Assembly: GCA_035536915.1 (NCBI GenBank)
Contig: DATLNE010000039.1
Span: 1 to 53,270, forward strand
Direction: 5' to 3'
Length of the DNA: 53,270 nucleotides
Source: Acidimicrobiales bacterium
Lineage (GTDB): Bacteria; Actinomycetota; Acidimicrobiia; Acidimicrobiales; JAHWLA01
Position 1 is the first letter of the stretch, and the number at the start of each line of letters is the position of its first letter. The translations under genes and the position numbers were made by a program. Shown in pieces: positions 1-8,705 of the stretch. The notes beneath the pieces are model-generated. The model searched no databases and was not told the DNA's origin. It saw nothing but the letters and a program-made list of their open reading frames with translations.

Positions 1-2
1 GC

Positions 3-1013
3 CCGCCCTTCTGGGCCTTCAAGCGCTTCAGCTTCGCAAAGCTGACCGGCCAGTACGACCACGTGATCGGCCTCATGGCCGCCATGGCCCGGCTCAACCT
101 GCTGGCCATGATCGGCATCGAGGACGCGGTGATGTCGGAGACGAACGTCATCGGCGACACCGAGGCGGCGAAGTACCGCAAGGGCCGCAACGCAGTGAAC
201 TACTTCGCCCCCGGCACGCAGGTGACGAAGATGAACGACCGGGTGCCGTTCGAGTCGTTCACCCAACTCGACCGCCTGGAGCGCCAGTTGCGCATCGTGG
301 CGGGCTACCCCGTGACCGACGACGCCCAGCACCCCGGCGGCGGCTGGGCCACCGGCCGTGGCCTGCAGGAGTTGACCTCGGCCATCGACGAGGAAGTGCG
401 CGAGTACCACACGATCCTCGCCACCGGCCTCATGCAGCTCGACGCGCTACGCCTGGAGTGGGACGAGACCTACTACGGCAACGTCGACAAGACCATGGAG
501 GGAGCGTACGGCGGCGCCGCCTTCGTCGAGACCTACACACCGTCGAAGCACATCAAGGGGCATCGCCGCACCCGGCGGGTCTACGGCGCCATGGCCGGCT
601 GGGACGACGCCACCAAGATCGTCGGCGGGCTCCAGTTGATGCAGGGCGGCATCATCGACGACGACACGTTCCGTGAGAACCTCGACGGCCTCGGCAACCT
701 GGAGAAGATCAAGGAGCGCATCCTTGCGTCCAAGGCCGAGGGCGTCCTGTTCGGCTCGCTCATGGCCATGGCGGAGCAGGGCGACCCCGCGGCCATGGCG
801 ATCGCTGTCGAGTTCCTCCCGGCGGGCAAGCTGCGCACGAAGATCGAGGGGGTGCTTGCCGGCCTGCAGGAGCAGCAGGCCGCGGCCGAGCAGCAGGCAG
901 CCCCGCCCGAGGTGATGACCGGCCAGCCGCCGCCCGACGTGGCCACCGTGCTGAGCCGGCTGACCGCCGGGGGCGCAGCGACAGGCGGCGTCCAGACGGT
1001 CGGGAGGATCTGA
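3..1013 (+). CDS. Phage portal protein, C-terminal part (gene starts before the window)
   Basis: The reading frame is open from the first bases of the window, so the gene is cut by the left edge and about 336 residues remain. A portal forms the dodecameric ring at one capsid vertex through which DNA enters and leaves. The visible part has the alpha-helical crown-like end typical of actinophage portals: a segment running DGLGNLEKIKERI then a KAEGVLFGSLMA helix, followed by a Pro/Gln/Ala-rich tail. The ring-forming clip and wing would lie in the first third and upstream. It overlaps the next gene by TGATG, indicating translational coupling. The assignment rests on pattern resemblance and position ahead of the scaffold and capsid genes. 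Confidence 0.72.
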   Translation, partial: PPFWAFKRFSFAKLTGQYDHVIGLMAAMARLNLLAMIGIEDAVMSETNVIGDTEAAKYRKGRNAVNYFAPGTQVTKMNDRVPFESFTQLDRLERQLRIVAGYPVTDDAQHPGGGWATGRGLQELTSAIDEEVREYHTILATGLMQLDALRLEWDETYYGNVDKTMEGAYGGAAFVETYTPSKHIKGHRRTRRVYGAMAGWDDATKIVGGLQLMQGGIIDDDTFRENLDGLGNLEKIKERILASKAEGVLFGSLMAMAEQGDPAAMAIAVEFLPAGKLRTKIEGVLAGLQEQQAAAEQQAAPPEVMTGQPPPDVATVLSRLTAGGAATGGVQTVGRI

Positions 1014-1213
1014 TGGAGCACTGGTACCTCCTGGCCGAGGACCGCTTCCGCGAGGCCCTCGTGCGCGCGTCGACGGGCGAGGACATCGACCTGCTGTTGG
1101 TCCAGCTATGGAGTGAGTCTCACCCCTGCACGGAGAACCACGGCGAGGACTGCGACGGGTGCGACCTTGAGGGGGGCATCGCCACCTTCAGCTTGCCGGT
1201 GGAGGCGATCTGA
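1013..1213 (+). CDS. Small phage protein, 66 aa, unknown
   Basis: A short acidic protein coupled by TGATG overlaps to the portal gene before it and to the next gene after it. It has a helical N-terminal half (MEHWYLLAEDRFREALVRAS) and then a Cys-rich stretch with CTENHGEDCDGCD, in which three Cys and one His could bind a metal. I do not recognise a family. Its place directly behind the portal suggests a small morphogenesis factor, but this is inference from position only. Confidence 0.6.
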   Translation: MEHWYLLAEDRFREALVRASTGEDIDLLLVQLWSESHPCTENHGEDCDGCDLEGGIATFSLPVEAI

Positions 1214-1632
1214 TGGCCCGCGGCAAGGGCCGGGGCGGCTCCCGCACACCGTCGAGCCCGGCCGCCGTGTCCGGCCCCGGCGCACTCTCCCGCCGGACCG
1301 ACAGCCAGCCCGTGCGTCCGGTCCCCGGCGGCACGTACGGCGACCGTAAGGCGACAGTCGAGCAGCAGCAGGCCGCGCCCATGGCCAGTGCGCCGACGCC
1401 GCAGGGCGCGCCTCCGCAGGCTGGCCCCGCAGGCGTCCCGATCGACCCCCGCTCGATCGACCCGTTCGGCCCGACGGCTCGGCCGAACGAGCCTCTCACC
1501 ACCGGTGCGGAGCCGCTCGCCGGCGGCACGCCGAACATCGACGTCGTCGAGCACCTTCGGGCGCTCTACGCCCGCTACCCGTCCGAGGACTTGCGCGAGG
1601 TTCTCGAAGACGCCGAGACGGGGGCGTTCTAG
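1213..1632 (+). CDS. Phage protein, 139 aa, disordered, unknown
   Basis: The protein starts with a basic Gly/Arg/Ser stretch (MARGKGRGGSRTPSS) and continues with Pro, Ala and Gln-rich sequence of low order; only the last 35 residues, with a helix around VVEHLRALYARYP, look folded. Such proteins occur next to portals in actinophages without known function. It is coupled by TGATG to the preceding gene. The gene after it is on the opposite strand, so the compact head operon is interrupted here. Confidence 0.6.
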   Translation: MARGKGRGGSRTPSSPAAVSGPGALSRRTDSQPVRPVPGGTYGDRKATVEQQQAAPMASAPTPQGAPPQAGPAGVPIDPRSIDPFGPTARPNEPLTTGAEPLAGGTPNIDVVEHLRALYARYPSEDLREVLEDAETGAF

Positions 1633-1634
1633 TG

Positions 1635-1973
1635 CTACGAACCGAACGGATTGTCGAATCTCGTCCTGTCATCCGAGCATGTGTCGGGCGGCCCCCCACT
1701 CTGCAGTCGACACCTGAAACCACGATCCTGCATGCACGTGGCCCAGTCGTAGGCCCGGCCTTCTTCGCGGTCCTCCTCGGACACCACGTCAGCAGCGGAA
1801 TCCGAAAAACCGTGCTCTCGTGCGCTTTTCCGCCACTGCGCTGCCGTGTTGTTTTCCCTCGCCCAGTCCGCACAATCGCTAGTCGCTTTCATGTCTGCCG
1901 TAACAGAGCACCCGAAACCCGACCAGATGGCGACAACGGCGATGGCGACATGTTTCCCCCCACGGTTTCCCAT
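1635..1973 (-). CDS. Putative secreted Cys-rich protein, moron-like
   Basis: This 112-residue gene is the only one in the head region on the opposite strand. It sits between two structural genes and its DNA is visibly less GC-rich than its neighbours. The protein starts with a basic MGNRGGKH stretch and a hydrophobic segment AIAVVAIWSGFGC, which reads as a signal peptide with a possible lipidation Cys at 22. The rest is hydrophilic with several more Cys residues (DCADWARE, TCMQDRG, FRCR, DTCSDD). A TAGCGT -10-like box lies 8 bases before the ATG, so the transcript could be leaderless. Opposite strand, own promoter and export signal fit a lysogenic-conversion gene. No family recognised. Confidence 0.6.
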   Translation of the reverse strand: MGNRGGKHVAIAVVAIWSGFGCSVTADMKATSDCADWARENNTAAQWRKSAREHGFSDSAADVVSEEDREEGRAYDWATCMQDRGFRCRLQSGGPPDTCSDDRTRFDNPFGS

Positions 1974-1981
1974 GGATGCAG

Positions 1982-1987
1982 ACGCTA
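1982..1987 (-). promoter_or_regulatory. Candidate -10 box of the moron-like gene
   Basis: TAGCGT on the minus strand, eight bases ahead of the ATG at 1973. The spacing places the transcription start at or next to the ATG, and no ribosome binding site is present. The expected -35 region is weak. Confidence 0.35.
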
Positions 1988-2023
1988 TCCCTGGTCCCTC
2001 CGTAGTGCGACGGGCGCTAGCTC

Positions 2024-5000
2024 GTGAGCGCCCGCTTCTTCAACGCGGACGAGGACGCTGCGTTCGAGCGCATGAACGCCGAGTTGGCGCGCATGCGGAC
2101 CCAGCGCGCCACGGCGAACGTGCAGACGGTGTCGAATCTGGCGTCGATCCGCCGGATCGCCCCGTGGATGCCTCCTGGCACCACGTACGCATTGGCCGCT
2201 GGCGGGCACGACGGTGCGTCGCCTGTCACGCAGGTCGCGGCGCAAGCTGCTGCCAAGCGCAAGGTCAAGCGCGGGCTCGGCTGGCATTCGATAGGCGACG
2301 TGGTGACGGCAACGGCCGACGCCGTGAGCGACGCCGTGAAGCCCGTCGTGCGCTCCGGCCTCACCGCCCTCTCTGCCCCGCTGGAAGAGGCGCAGGGTCT
2401 CTTCCGGGAGGGCGTCCAGATGGTCCGCGAGGAGGGCTTCGTCGGCGCGTTCGTGGAGCACGCGAAGCAGGGGGGCGCGGTCAACATGCTGGCCGACAAC
2501 ATCGTGCGCGGCCAGCACTCGACCGCAGGCCAGTCCGTGCGAAAGGTGCTACAGGGCGAGGCCGTTGACCTCGGCTCCGGGTTCATGCCGGGCGGGCAGG
2601 CCGTGCAAGACCAGGCCGCCTACGCCCGGACGTTCGGGACCACAGGCGGCAAGGCGATCACCCCCGGTCGCTTCGCTGCCAGCCTGGTGGTCGAGCCGGG
2701 GACGACGCCCTTCAATGTGCTCTCGGGCCTGACGGATGCGGCCGTGGCCATCTACGCCGACCCGGGCGGGCGGGCGCTCGATGGGCTTGGCGCCGCGGCG
2801 AAGGCCAACAAGCTGTTCGATCCCCCTTCGGTCGGCCTGGTCAACGGCAACCGCACCACGGTGTTGTCGGAGCGGGCGGAGCAGTGGCTTGCCGGTGACG
2901 GTTCCAAGGTCGTCGACTACCTGGCGACAGAGACGAACCTGAACCGTATGCGTAGCACGGTGAAGGGCAAGCTGCCCGTGGCGCTCCTGCGCGACCTGAC
3001 CGACGCCCGCACCACCGACGAGGTGGTCGACGTCCTCGCACCGGCACTCGGCGTCGCCGTGCGCTCGACGGACGAGTTCGCCATGGGCAAGATCGCCCGC
3101 TTCGCCCCCGACTTCCGCAAGCGCCTCGACGGCGTGCGAATGCTCCAGCAGATGCCGGGCGAGGCGGTCGACGTGAACGACCTCGACGACGTGGTCGAGC
3201 GGATGGACCGCTTCATGCGCAACGCCAAGCTCCCCGGTGAGGTGGTCGACCAGCGTATCGACGAGCTGGCCCGCACAGAGAACCGGGTCGATCTCTTCCG
3301 CGTGGTGACAGATGTACTCACAGACACGATGACGAAGGTGGGCGACTACACCGACGCCAACACGGCGCGGCGGATGACCGGCATCGTCCGCAACTACAAC
3401 GACGAGATGGCGAAGTACTTCGTCGACGAACTCGCCAACAACGTCCCCATCTTCGGCGTCGGGATCGACGGCGTGTCGGCGTCCCTGCCGTCGCCCCACC
3501 TGGCCGTTGAGTACCTGAACCGCTCGCTCCCGCTGCCCGACGCCCGTGCGATCCGCCGGATGACGTCGCGCTACGGCCGCCTGCTCAACAAGCCGGCGCT
3601 CGACCTGCCCGTCGCCTTCCTCGACTTCGCCCTGCAGGACGTGTGGAAGCCGATGGTGCTGATCCGAGGCGCCTGGACCGTCCGGGTCATCGGTGAGGAG
3701 CAGGTGCGCATGGCCGCGTCGGGGATGGACTCGCTGTTCCGTCACCCGTTGTCCTACATCGCTTGGGCTACGGGCCGTCGCGGTGGCGCGGGCCTGACCG
3801 GCGAGGGCTTCGCCGACGCCTCGGCTGCAGCCGCCGATGCCGACGAGTTCGCCAAGGCCATGAGCCGCAACGGAGGCGGGTGGCGTGACCGTGTCGTCCA
3901 CATGGGCAAGCGGAAGGTGTACCGGGAGGAGGACGAGTTCCCCGCCGCATGGGGCGATGAGTTGCTCCAGCTTCGCACCGACCCGGTGGCTTCCCGGGTG
4001 GCCGGCGGCTGGGCCGACGGTGACGCCGTACCGGGCCGAACTGTCGTCGACATTATCGACGAGGAAGTCGAGGAACTGGCCGAAATCCCCGGCTCATCGT
4101 TCTACCACGGCACCTCGCGCCGGTTCCTAGGCGACGCCATTGATCCCGACGAATTCGGGACGGGCTCAGGCGCCGACAATCTTTTCGGTCCCGGCTTTTA
4201 CCTGACTGATAACCCCGACGTGGCGCGCAGTTACACGAAAAAAGGTAAGGGCAACGATCCTCGGGTTTACGGCGTCGAGTGGGCTGGAGACACCCCACCC
4301 CGCCTCATCGACATCGAGCGGCCGCTCCCCGAGGACGTACGGGGAGCGTTCCGCCGCCACTACGAGGGGTTCTTGGCAGACTCCGACTTTTATGTCGACA
4401 CTGAGGAGGCCATCCGAAGGGCTCTCGACGACCCGTCCGCAACGGGTGCCCGCCTTTACCAACTCTTTCGTCGCGCCTACGGCGAGGCGGGCATGGTCAA
4501 GTACGAGGTGGATGAGTCGTTGCACAGCCTCCACGATGAACTGGTCGACCTCGGCTACGACGGCTTCACGTATAAGGGCGGCGTACGGACTAAGTCCCAA
4601 AAGCACAACCCAGTCGTGATCTTTCGGCCGGCGAAACTCCGGGTCGCCCACAGCACCGAACCGGTCACGCGTCGAACGGTGCAATCGACTACAGAGCGGT
4701 TCGAGCCCGGCCTCACCGGCAACCACGTCGAGGACGCCAAGCGCTGGTTCTGGGAGGGCCCCGGCCAGAAGTTCCGCGACGAGATGGCAGGCGCCGAGGG
4801 CCGCGAGATGCTCAACGTGAGGCACCGACCGGACGGCACCTCGTACCGCGACGACGGCAAGGTGCTGAGCGCCGACGACTACATCGACAGCGTGTTCCAC
4901 CGGCTGCAGGTGAAGACCGGCGGCGACCAGCGCCTGACGGATGCCGTCGCCACTGGCGTGCTCGACGGGGAACCCATCCGCGAAGGCATCAGGGCGTCGA

Positions 5001-7159
5001 AGGCGCTCCGTGCCAAGCTCGACGCATTGCGGGCCGAGGGCGTCGGTCCCGAGGGCGTCAAGGGCGACATCGCGCTCGTCGGACGTGGAAGCGCCGGGGG
5101 CAAGGTGGCGTCGGCGCTCGACCACGCCGTCGACACGATGTTCTCGGTGCTGATGTCGAAGCCCACGAACAAGCTGTCGCGCTCGCCGTCGTTCCGTCAG
5201 TTCTATTGGCAGCGGGTCGAGGAGTTGCTGCCGGGCATGGACGCTGCCGCTCAGGCTGCTGCCCGCCAGGCGGCCGAGAAGGCGGGATTGGGCCGTTCGA
5301 CGCTGAAGCGCTTCGACGAGCAGATCGGAAGAAGCGACGCCGCCCCCGAGGGTTTCGTGCGGCTCTATCGAGGCGAGGCGGAGCACCTCACCCCCGAGCA
5401 GCTCGCGGCGCTTCCTGCCGACGCCCGTGAAAACGTCGGGCGCTGGTTCACTCATCGTCGCGACATCGCAGAGGAGTACGCGAAGGGCGGTGACATCCTC
5501 GCTGTCGATGTGCCCAGCGCTGTGTTCGACGAGAAGTTCACAGCGCTGCCCGGCGACCGTGGGTTCGCTGTGCTCCCTGCGGAATGGGCCGGCGCCGCTT
5601 CGTCGCGAAGCGGGCTCACGCTCGACGACGTCGACACGCTCGCCAAGGGGTTCGGGCTCGACAAGACCAAGGAGCTGCTCTACGACCTGAGCGACCGCAG
5701 CCAGTTCTTCGACATCACCCGCCACATCTTCCCCTTCGGTGAGGCGTGGAAAGAGGTCGGCACCCGGTGGGCCAAGATCGGCGTCGAGAACCCGAAGGTG
5801 ATCCGGCGTGGCCAGCAGCTCGTGCAAGGCGCCCGCGGCTCGGGGTTCTTCTACACCGACGAGACGACCGGCGAGGAAATGTTTGCCTACCCCGGCAGCC
5901 AGTTCGTCACCGAGAAGATGATCGGGGTTCCTGTGCCGATGGCGGGGCGCGTACAGGGTCTCAACGTCTTCGGCGGCACCGTGCTGCCCGGCTTCGGCCT
6001 GGCGGTCACCGTGCCCGCCGGCGCGTTCCTGCCCGACAAGCCCGAGTGGGACGCGGTGCGCAAGATCGTCATGCCGTTCGGTGAACTCGACACCGAGGGC
6101 GGCCTGATCGAGTCGGTACTGCCCGCGTGGCTGCAGAAGTTCCGCCAGACCGGCAAGACGCCCTTCGGTCGCCAGGACGACCGCATGTGGAACAACACCG
6201 TGTGGGACGTGGCCCGCTACCTCAAGTCGACCGGCGACTACCCCACCGACTCGATCGAGGGCCAGGAGCGGCTCCTGAAGGACGCCAAGGACAAGGCCAA
6301 GCTCGTCTACGCCCTCCGGGGCGCTGCGCAGTTCGTGGCGCCCTCGGCGCCGTCGCCCCGGTTTCTCGCCTTCGACAAGGACGGGAACCTCCTCATGCAG
6401 CAGCGCATGATCGAGGAGTACCAGAAGCTCGACGAGGCGGAGAAGGCGGGCGGCACGCCCGCCCTGGAAGCGTTCCTCGAGCGCTTCGGCGAGGACGCGC
6501 TGCTCGTCGTGCAGGGCAAGACCGAGGGCCCGTCGGCACCCACGAAAGAAGTGGCCGACTGGCAGCGTGAACACCCCGAGTTGGCCCGCCGTTTCCCCGA
6601 CGTCTACGGGTTCTTCGCCCCGGGCGGCGGCGAGTTCGACATCGACGCCTACACACGTCAGATCGCCTCCGGTGAGCGCAAGGCGATCAGCCCCGAGGAC
6701 GCGCTCAAGCGCGTGAACGCTCGCATCGCCGGGATGGTCTACCGGAACGCCAAGGACAAGCTGGGCGATCGGCGCGACCCCGGCGCCACCGAGTGGCTGC
6801 GCACGATCCGCGAGGCGCTCATGGAGGAGTACCCCGGCTACGACCCGGGCTCGTACGACCCGGGGCGCACCGACCGCAACATCCGCCAGGTCGAGGCCGC
6901 CCTGGAGCACGAGGCCGTCCGGGCGACCGACGCAGGCGAGGGCGCCCGCCTGTACCTGCTTGCGAGGGAGCGGGCCATCGAGTCCGCGAAGGCGTCCGGG
7001 CTGACCACGTTCGGCTCGGCCAAGAAGGCTCGCGGCATCCGACAGTGGCTGCGTGCGGTCGCCACCTCCATCGCGGAGGAGCATCCCGGCTTCGCTCCGC
7101 TGTACGAGCGGGTCTTCGAGCAGGAGATGGTCGACGACCGAGAGGAGGCTGCTGCCTGA
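2024..7159 (+). CDS. Giant internal virion protein with ADP-ribosyltransferase-like modules (polyvalent-type)
   Basis: This 1711-residue protein lies between portal and scaffold, where short-tailed phages encode proteins ejected with the DNA. The start is GTG with no clear Shine-Dalgarno site. Residues about 691-876 look like an ADP-ribosyltransferase module of the kind found in phage and plasmid polyvalent proteins: SSFYHGTSRRF, then GPGFYLTDNPDVARSY, then LGYDGFTYKG and NPVVIFRPAKL. Residues about 1106-1189 carry a weaker second match: GFVRLYRGE, GRWFTHRRDIAEEYA, ILAVDVP, FAVLPAEW. The remaining helical and beta sequence is unassigned; residues 1200-1420 hold a phage-like region with RHIFPFGEAWKE. 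No membrane segments are obvious. The first module is less GC-rich than its flanks, suggesting later insertion. By analogy with T4 Alt, these modules could modify host proteins on entry; that is inference. The gene overlaps the next by TGATG. Confidence 0.65.
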   Translation: MSARFFNADEDAAFERMNAELARMRTQRATANVQTVSNLASIRRIAPWMPPGTTYALAAGGHDGASPVTQVAAQAAAKRKVKRGLGWHSIGDVVTATADAVSDAVKPVVRSGLTALSAPLEEAQGLFREGVQMVREEGFVGAFVEHAKQGGAVNMLADNIVRGQHSTAGQSVRKVLQGEAVDLGSGFMPGGQAVQDQAAYARTFGTTGGKAITPGRFAASLVVEPGTTPFNVLSGLTDAAVAIYADPGGRALDGLGAAAKANKLFDPPSVGLVNGNRTTVLSERAEQWLAGDGSKVVDYLATETNLNRMRSTVKGKLPVALLRDLTDARTTDEVVDVLAPALGVAVRSTDEFAMGKIARFAPDFRKRLDGVRMLQQMPGEAVDVNDLDDVVERMDRFMRNAKLPGEVVDQRIDELARTENRVDLFRVVTDVLTDTMTKVGDYTDANTARRMTGIVRNYNDEMAKYFVDELANNVPIFGVGIDGVSASLPSPHLAVEYLNRSLPLPDARAIRRMTSRYGRLLNKPALDLPVAFLDFALQDVWKPMVLIRGAWTVRVIGEEQVRMAASGMDSLFRHPLSYIAWATGRRGGAGLTGEGFADASAAAADADEFAKAMSRNGGGWRDRVVHMGKRKVYREEDEFPAAWGDELLQLRTDPVASRVAGGWADGDAVPGRTVVDIIDEEVEELAEIPGSSFYHGTSRRFLGDAIDPDEFGTGSGADNLFGPGFYLTDNPDVARSYTKKGKGNDPRVYGVEWAGDTPPRLIDIERPLPEDVRGAFRRHYEGFLADSDFYVDTEEAIRRALDDPSATGARLYQLFRRAYGEAGMVKYEVDESLHSLHDELVDLGYDGFTYKGGVRTKSQKHNPVVIFRPAKLRVAHSTEPVTRRTVQSTTERFEPGLTGNHVEDAKRWFWEGPGQKFRDEMAGAEGREMLNVRHRPDGTSYRDDGKVLSADDYIDSVFHRLQVKTGGDQRLTDAVATGVLDGEPIREGIRASKALRAKLDALRAEGVGPEGVKGDIALVGRGSAGGKVASALDHAVDTMFSVLMSKPTNKLSRSPSFRQFYWQRVEELLPGMDAAAQAAARQAAEKAGLGRSTLKRFDEQIGRSDAAPEGFVRLYRGEAEHLTPEQLAALPADARENVGRWFTHRRDIAEEYAKGGDILAVDVPSAVFDEKFTALPGDRGFAVLPAEWAGAASSRSGLTLDDVDTLAKGFGLDKTKELLYDLSDRSQFFDITRHIFPFGEAWKEVGTRWAKIGVENPKVIRRGQQLVQGARGSGFFYTDETTGEEMFAYPGSQFVTEKMIGVPVPMAGRVQGLNVFGGTVLPGFGLAVTVPAGAFLPDKPEWDAVRKIVMPFGELDTEGGLIESVLPAWLQKFRQTGKTPFGRQDDRMWNNTVWDVARYLKSTGDYPTDSIEGQERLLKDAKDKAKLVYALRGAAQFVAPSAPSPRFLAFDKDGNLLMQQRMIEEYQKLDEAEKAGGTPALEAFLERFGEDALLVVQGKTEGPSAPTKEVADWQREHPELARRFPDVYGFFAPGGGEFDIDAYTRQIASGERKAISPEDALKRVNARIAGMVYRNAKDKLGDRRDPGATEWLRTIREALMEEYPGYDPGSYDPGRTDRNIRQVEAALEHEAVRATDAGEGARLYLLARERAIESAKASGLTTFGSAKKARGIRQWLRAVATSIAEEHPGFAPLYERVFEQEMVDDREEAAA

Positions 7160-7956
7160 TGCCAGGCCTGGAAGAACTCATCATGGCGGGCCCGCCGCCC
7201 GCTGCTGGGCCGCGGTTGCCGATCGGCGTCCCCCAGGACTACGTTGCCGTCCGAGAGCACACAGACCCGGTGACGTCGATGGACCCGTCGATCACCACGA
7301 CGACAGCGATCCCGCCGTCGTACTACACGGGCGACGAGTGGCTGCCGGTGAACCTGCCGCCGGAAGACCTCGCCCGGCTACAGCGGCGCATGGTCGACGC
7401 GGGCCTGATCCCCAAGGGGGCCAAGTTCCAACTCGGCACCTACGACGAGGTGACCCGTGCGGCCTTCACGGAGCTGCTCGCCTATGCCAACGCTTCGGGC
7501 CTCGGTAGTCGCAACACCATCCCGCTCGACGCCTTGGAGCAGTACGCCGCCGGCAAGCAGCAGTTCCCCGAGGACACGAAGCCCCTGCCGCCCCTCCGGC
7601 TCCCGGGTGCCGACGAGATTGCCCAGGCGGTGAAGTCGACGGTGCGCTCGATGCTGGGCGGGCGAGACCCCGACGCCGAGGAGATGGCCGAACTCACAGG
7701 GCTGCTCGCCGGCTTCAGCCGCGAGAGTGCCGAGCAGGAGCGTTCGCTTCTCGTGGCCCAGCGTGATGCGGCCGAGGGTGAGGCGACCTCCGACGCTGTC
7801 GTGGTCGAAGACCCGGTGGCCCGGTTCAAGGAAGAAATGGAGCAGCGTTACCGGCCGGAGATTGAGCGTCTCGACAACATCGAGGAGGTCGAGGTCGGCC
7901 GCAACAACCTCCTTAAGAGCATCGTGGGGATGGACCAACTGATGGGCGCGCGCTGA
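7159..7956 (+). CDS. Putative internal virion protein with peptidoglycan-binding-like region
   Basis: I place the start at the ATG overlapping the previous stop (TGATG), giving 265 residues; the frame is open further upstream but that part lies inside the preceding gene. Residues about 70-120 (LPPEDLARLQRRMVDAGLI, then GTYDEVTRAAFTELL) follow the helical pattern of peptidoglycan-binding repeats: a helix with LQ, an exit Gly, then a D..T..A helix. The rest is charged and helical. Next to an M23 peptidase and an ejection-type giant protein, a role in wall binding or penetration during infection is plausible but unproven. Confidence 0.55.
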   Translation: MPGLEELIMAGPPPAAGPRLPIGVPQDYVAVREHTDPVTSMDPSITTTTAIPPSYYTGDEWLPVNLPPEDLARLQRRMVDAGLIPKGAKFQLGTYDEVTRAAFTELLAYANASGLGSRNTIPLDALEQYAAGKQQFPEDTKPLPPLRLPGADEIAQAVKSTVRSMLGGRDPDAEEMAELTGLLAGFSRESAEQERSLLVAQRDAAEGEATSDAVVVEDPVARFKEEMEQRYRPEIERLDNIEEVEVGRNNLLKSIVGMDQLMGAR

Positions 7957-8705
7957 TGGCCGACAACTCCATGAAGGAACTCCTGCAGGGGGTGCTCGTC
8001 GACATGTCGTCCCGCATCGCCGGGAGCGGCCCCACCGGGATGATCCCCGACTTGATGTCGATGCCGGGCGAGGAGCCCGAGGAGGAAGCGGAGCACGACC
8101 ACGACCACGAGGGCGAGGAGGACACGGCTACCACCGCCGCTCCTGCCTCGGGCGACGGCAGCACGATCATCAACCCCGTGCCCGGGGGCACATTCGTCGA
8201 CACCATGGGGGCCGACCGCGACGGCGGGAAGCGCAAACACAAGGGGACCGACATCTTCGGCAAGAAGGGGTCACCTGCGGTTGCGCCGATCGGCGGCACA
8301 GTGGTCAAAGCAGGCAGTTCTGGAAAGGGCGGCCTCCGGGTGTGGATCAAGGGGACCGACGGCCGGTATCACTACCTCGCCCACCTTGATCGCATCGACG
8401 TGAGACAAGGTCAGACGGTCACGCAGGGTCAGCAGATTGGGACGGTCGGAAACACCGGCAACGCCAAGACCACCCCGCCCCACGTCCACTACTCGATCAA
8501 CTCGCAGTCCGAGGCAGAGGACGCCATCGGCAACCCGGCCTTGGAGCTCAAGGGCCAGAAGTCGCCGCCCGCCAAGCCCGCTCAGTCCTCGCCCAGGACC
8601 AGGAGCGCCGCCCGTGCGGCGCGCGCCGCCGTCGGGAGTACGCAGGCGTTGGGTGAGCCGGCGCCGACCACGGACAACGGGATGACAACGAGAAGGGCCT
8701 TCTGA
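7956..8705 (+). CDS. M23 (LytM-type) metallopeptidase, likely virion-associated
   Basis: A 249-residue protein with a complete M23 core: HKGTD gives zinc ligands H95 and D99, YLAHLD supplies H143, and PHVHYS supplies H176 and H178. M23 enzymes cut peptide crosslinks in peptidoglycan. The N-terminal 90 residues are acidic with a His/Asp/Glu run (EHDHDHEGEE) and look like a flexible arm; the C-terminal 50 residues are Ala/Arg-rich. There is no signal peptide, and the gene sits inside the head operon far from the lysis cassette, so a particle-borne enzyme opening the wall for DNA entry fits better than an endolysin. TGATG overlaps on both sides. Confidence 0.85.
   Translation: MADNSMKELLQGVLVDMSSRIAGSGPTGMIPDLMSMPGEEPEEEAEHDHDHEGEEDTATTAAPASGDGSTIINPVPGGTFVDTMGADRDGGKRKHKGTDIFGKKGSPAVAPIGGTVVKAGSSGKGGLRVWIKGTDGRYHYLAHLDRIDVRQGQTVTQGQQIGTVGNTGNAKTTPPHVHYSINSQSEAEDAIGNPALELKGQKSPPAKPAQSSPRTRSAARAARAAVGSTQALGEPAPTTDNGMTTRRAF

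Noticed and set aside
4166-7084. Long minus-strand frame opposite the giant phage protein
   Set aside because: Antisense, low-sense composition, no start context; the plus-strand frame carries recognisable modules.
7956-8705. M23 peptidase considered as the endolysin
   Set aside because: It sits in the head-protein block with coupled structural genes, while a complete amidase with holin-like neighbours is at 19748-21594.
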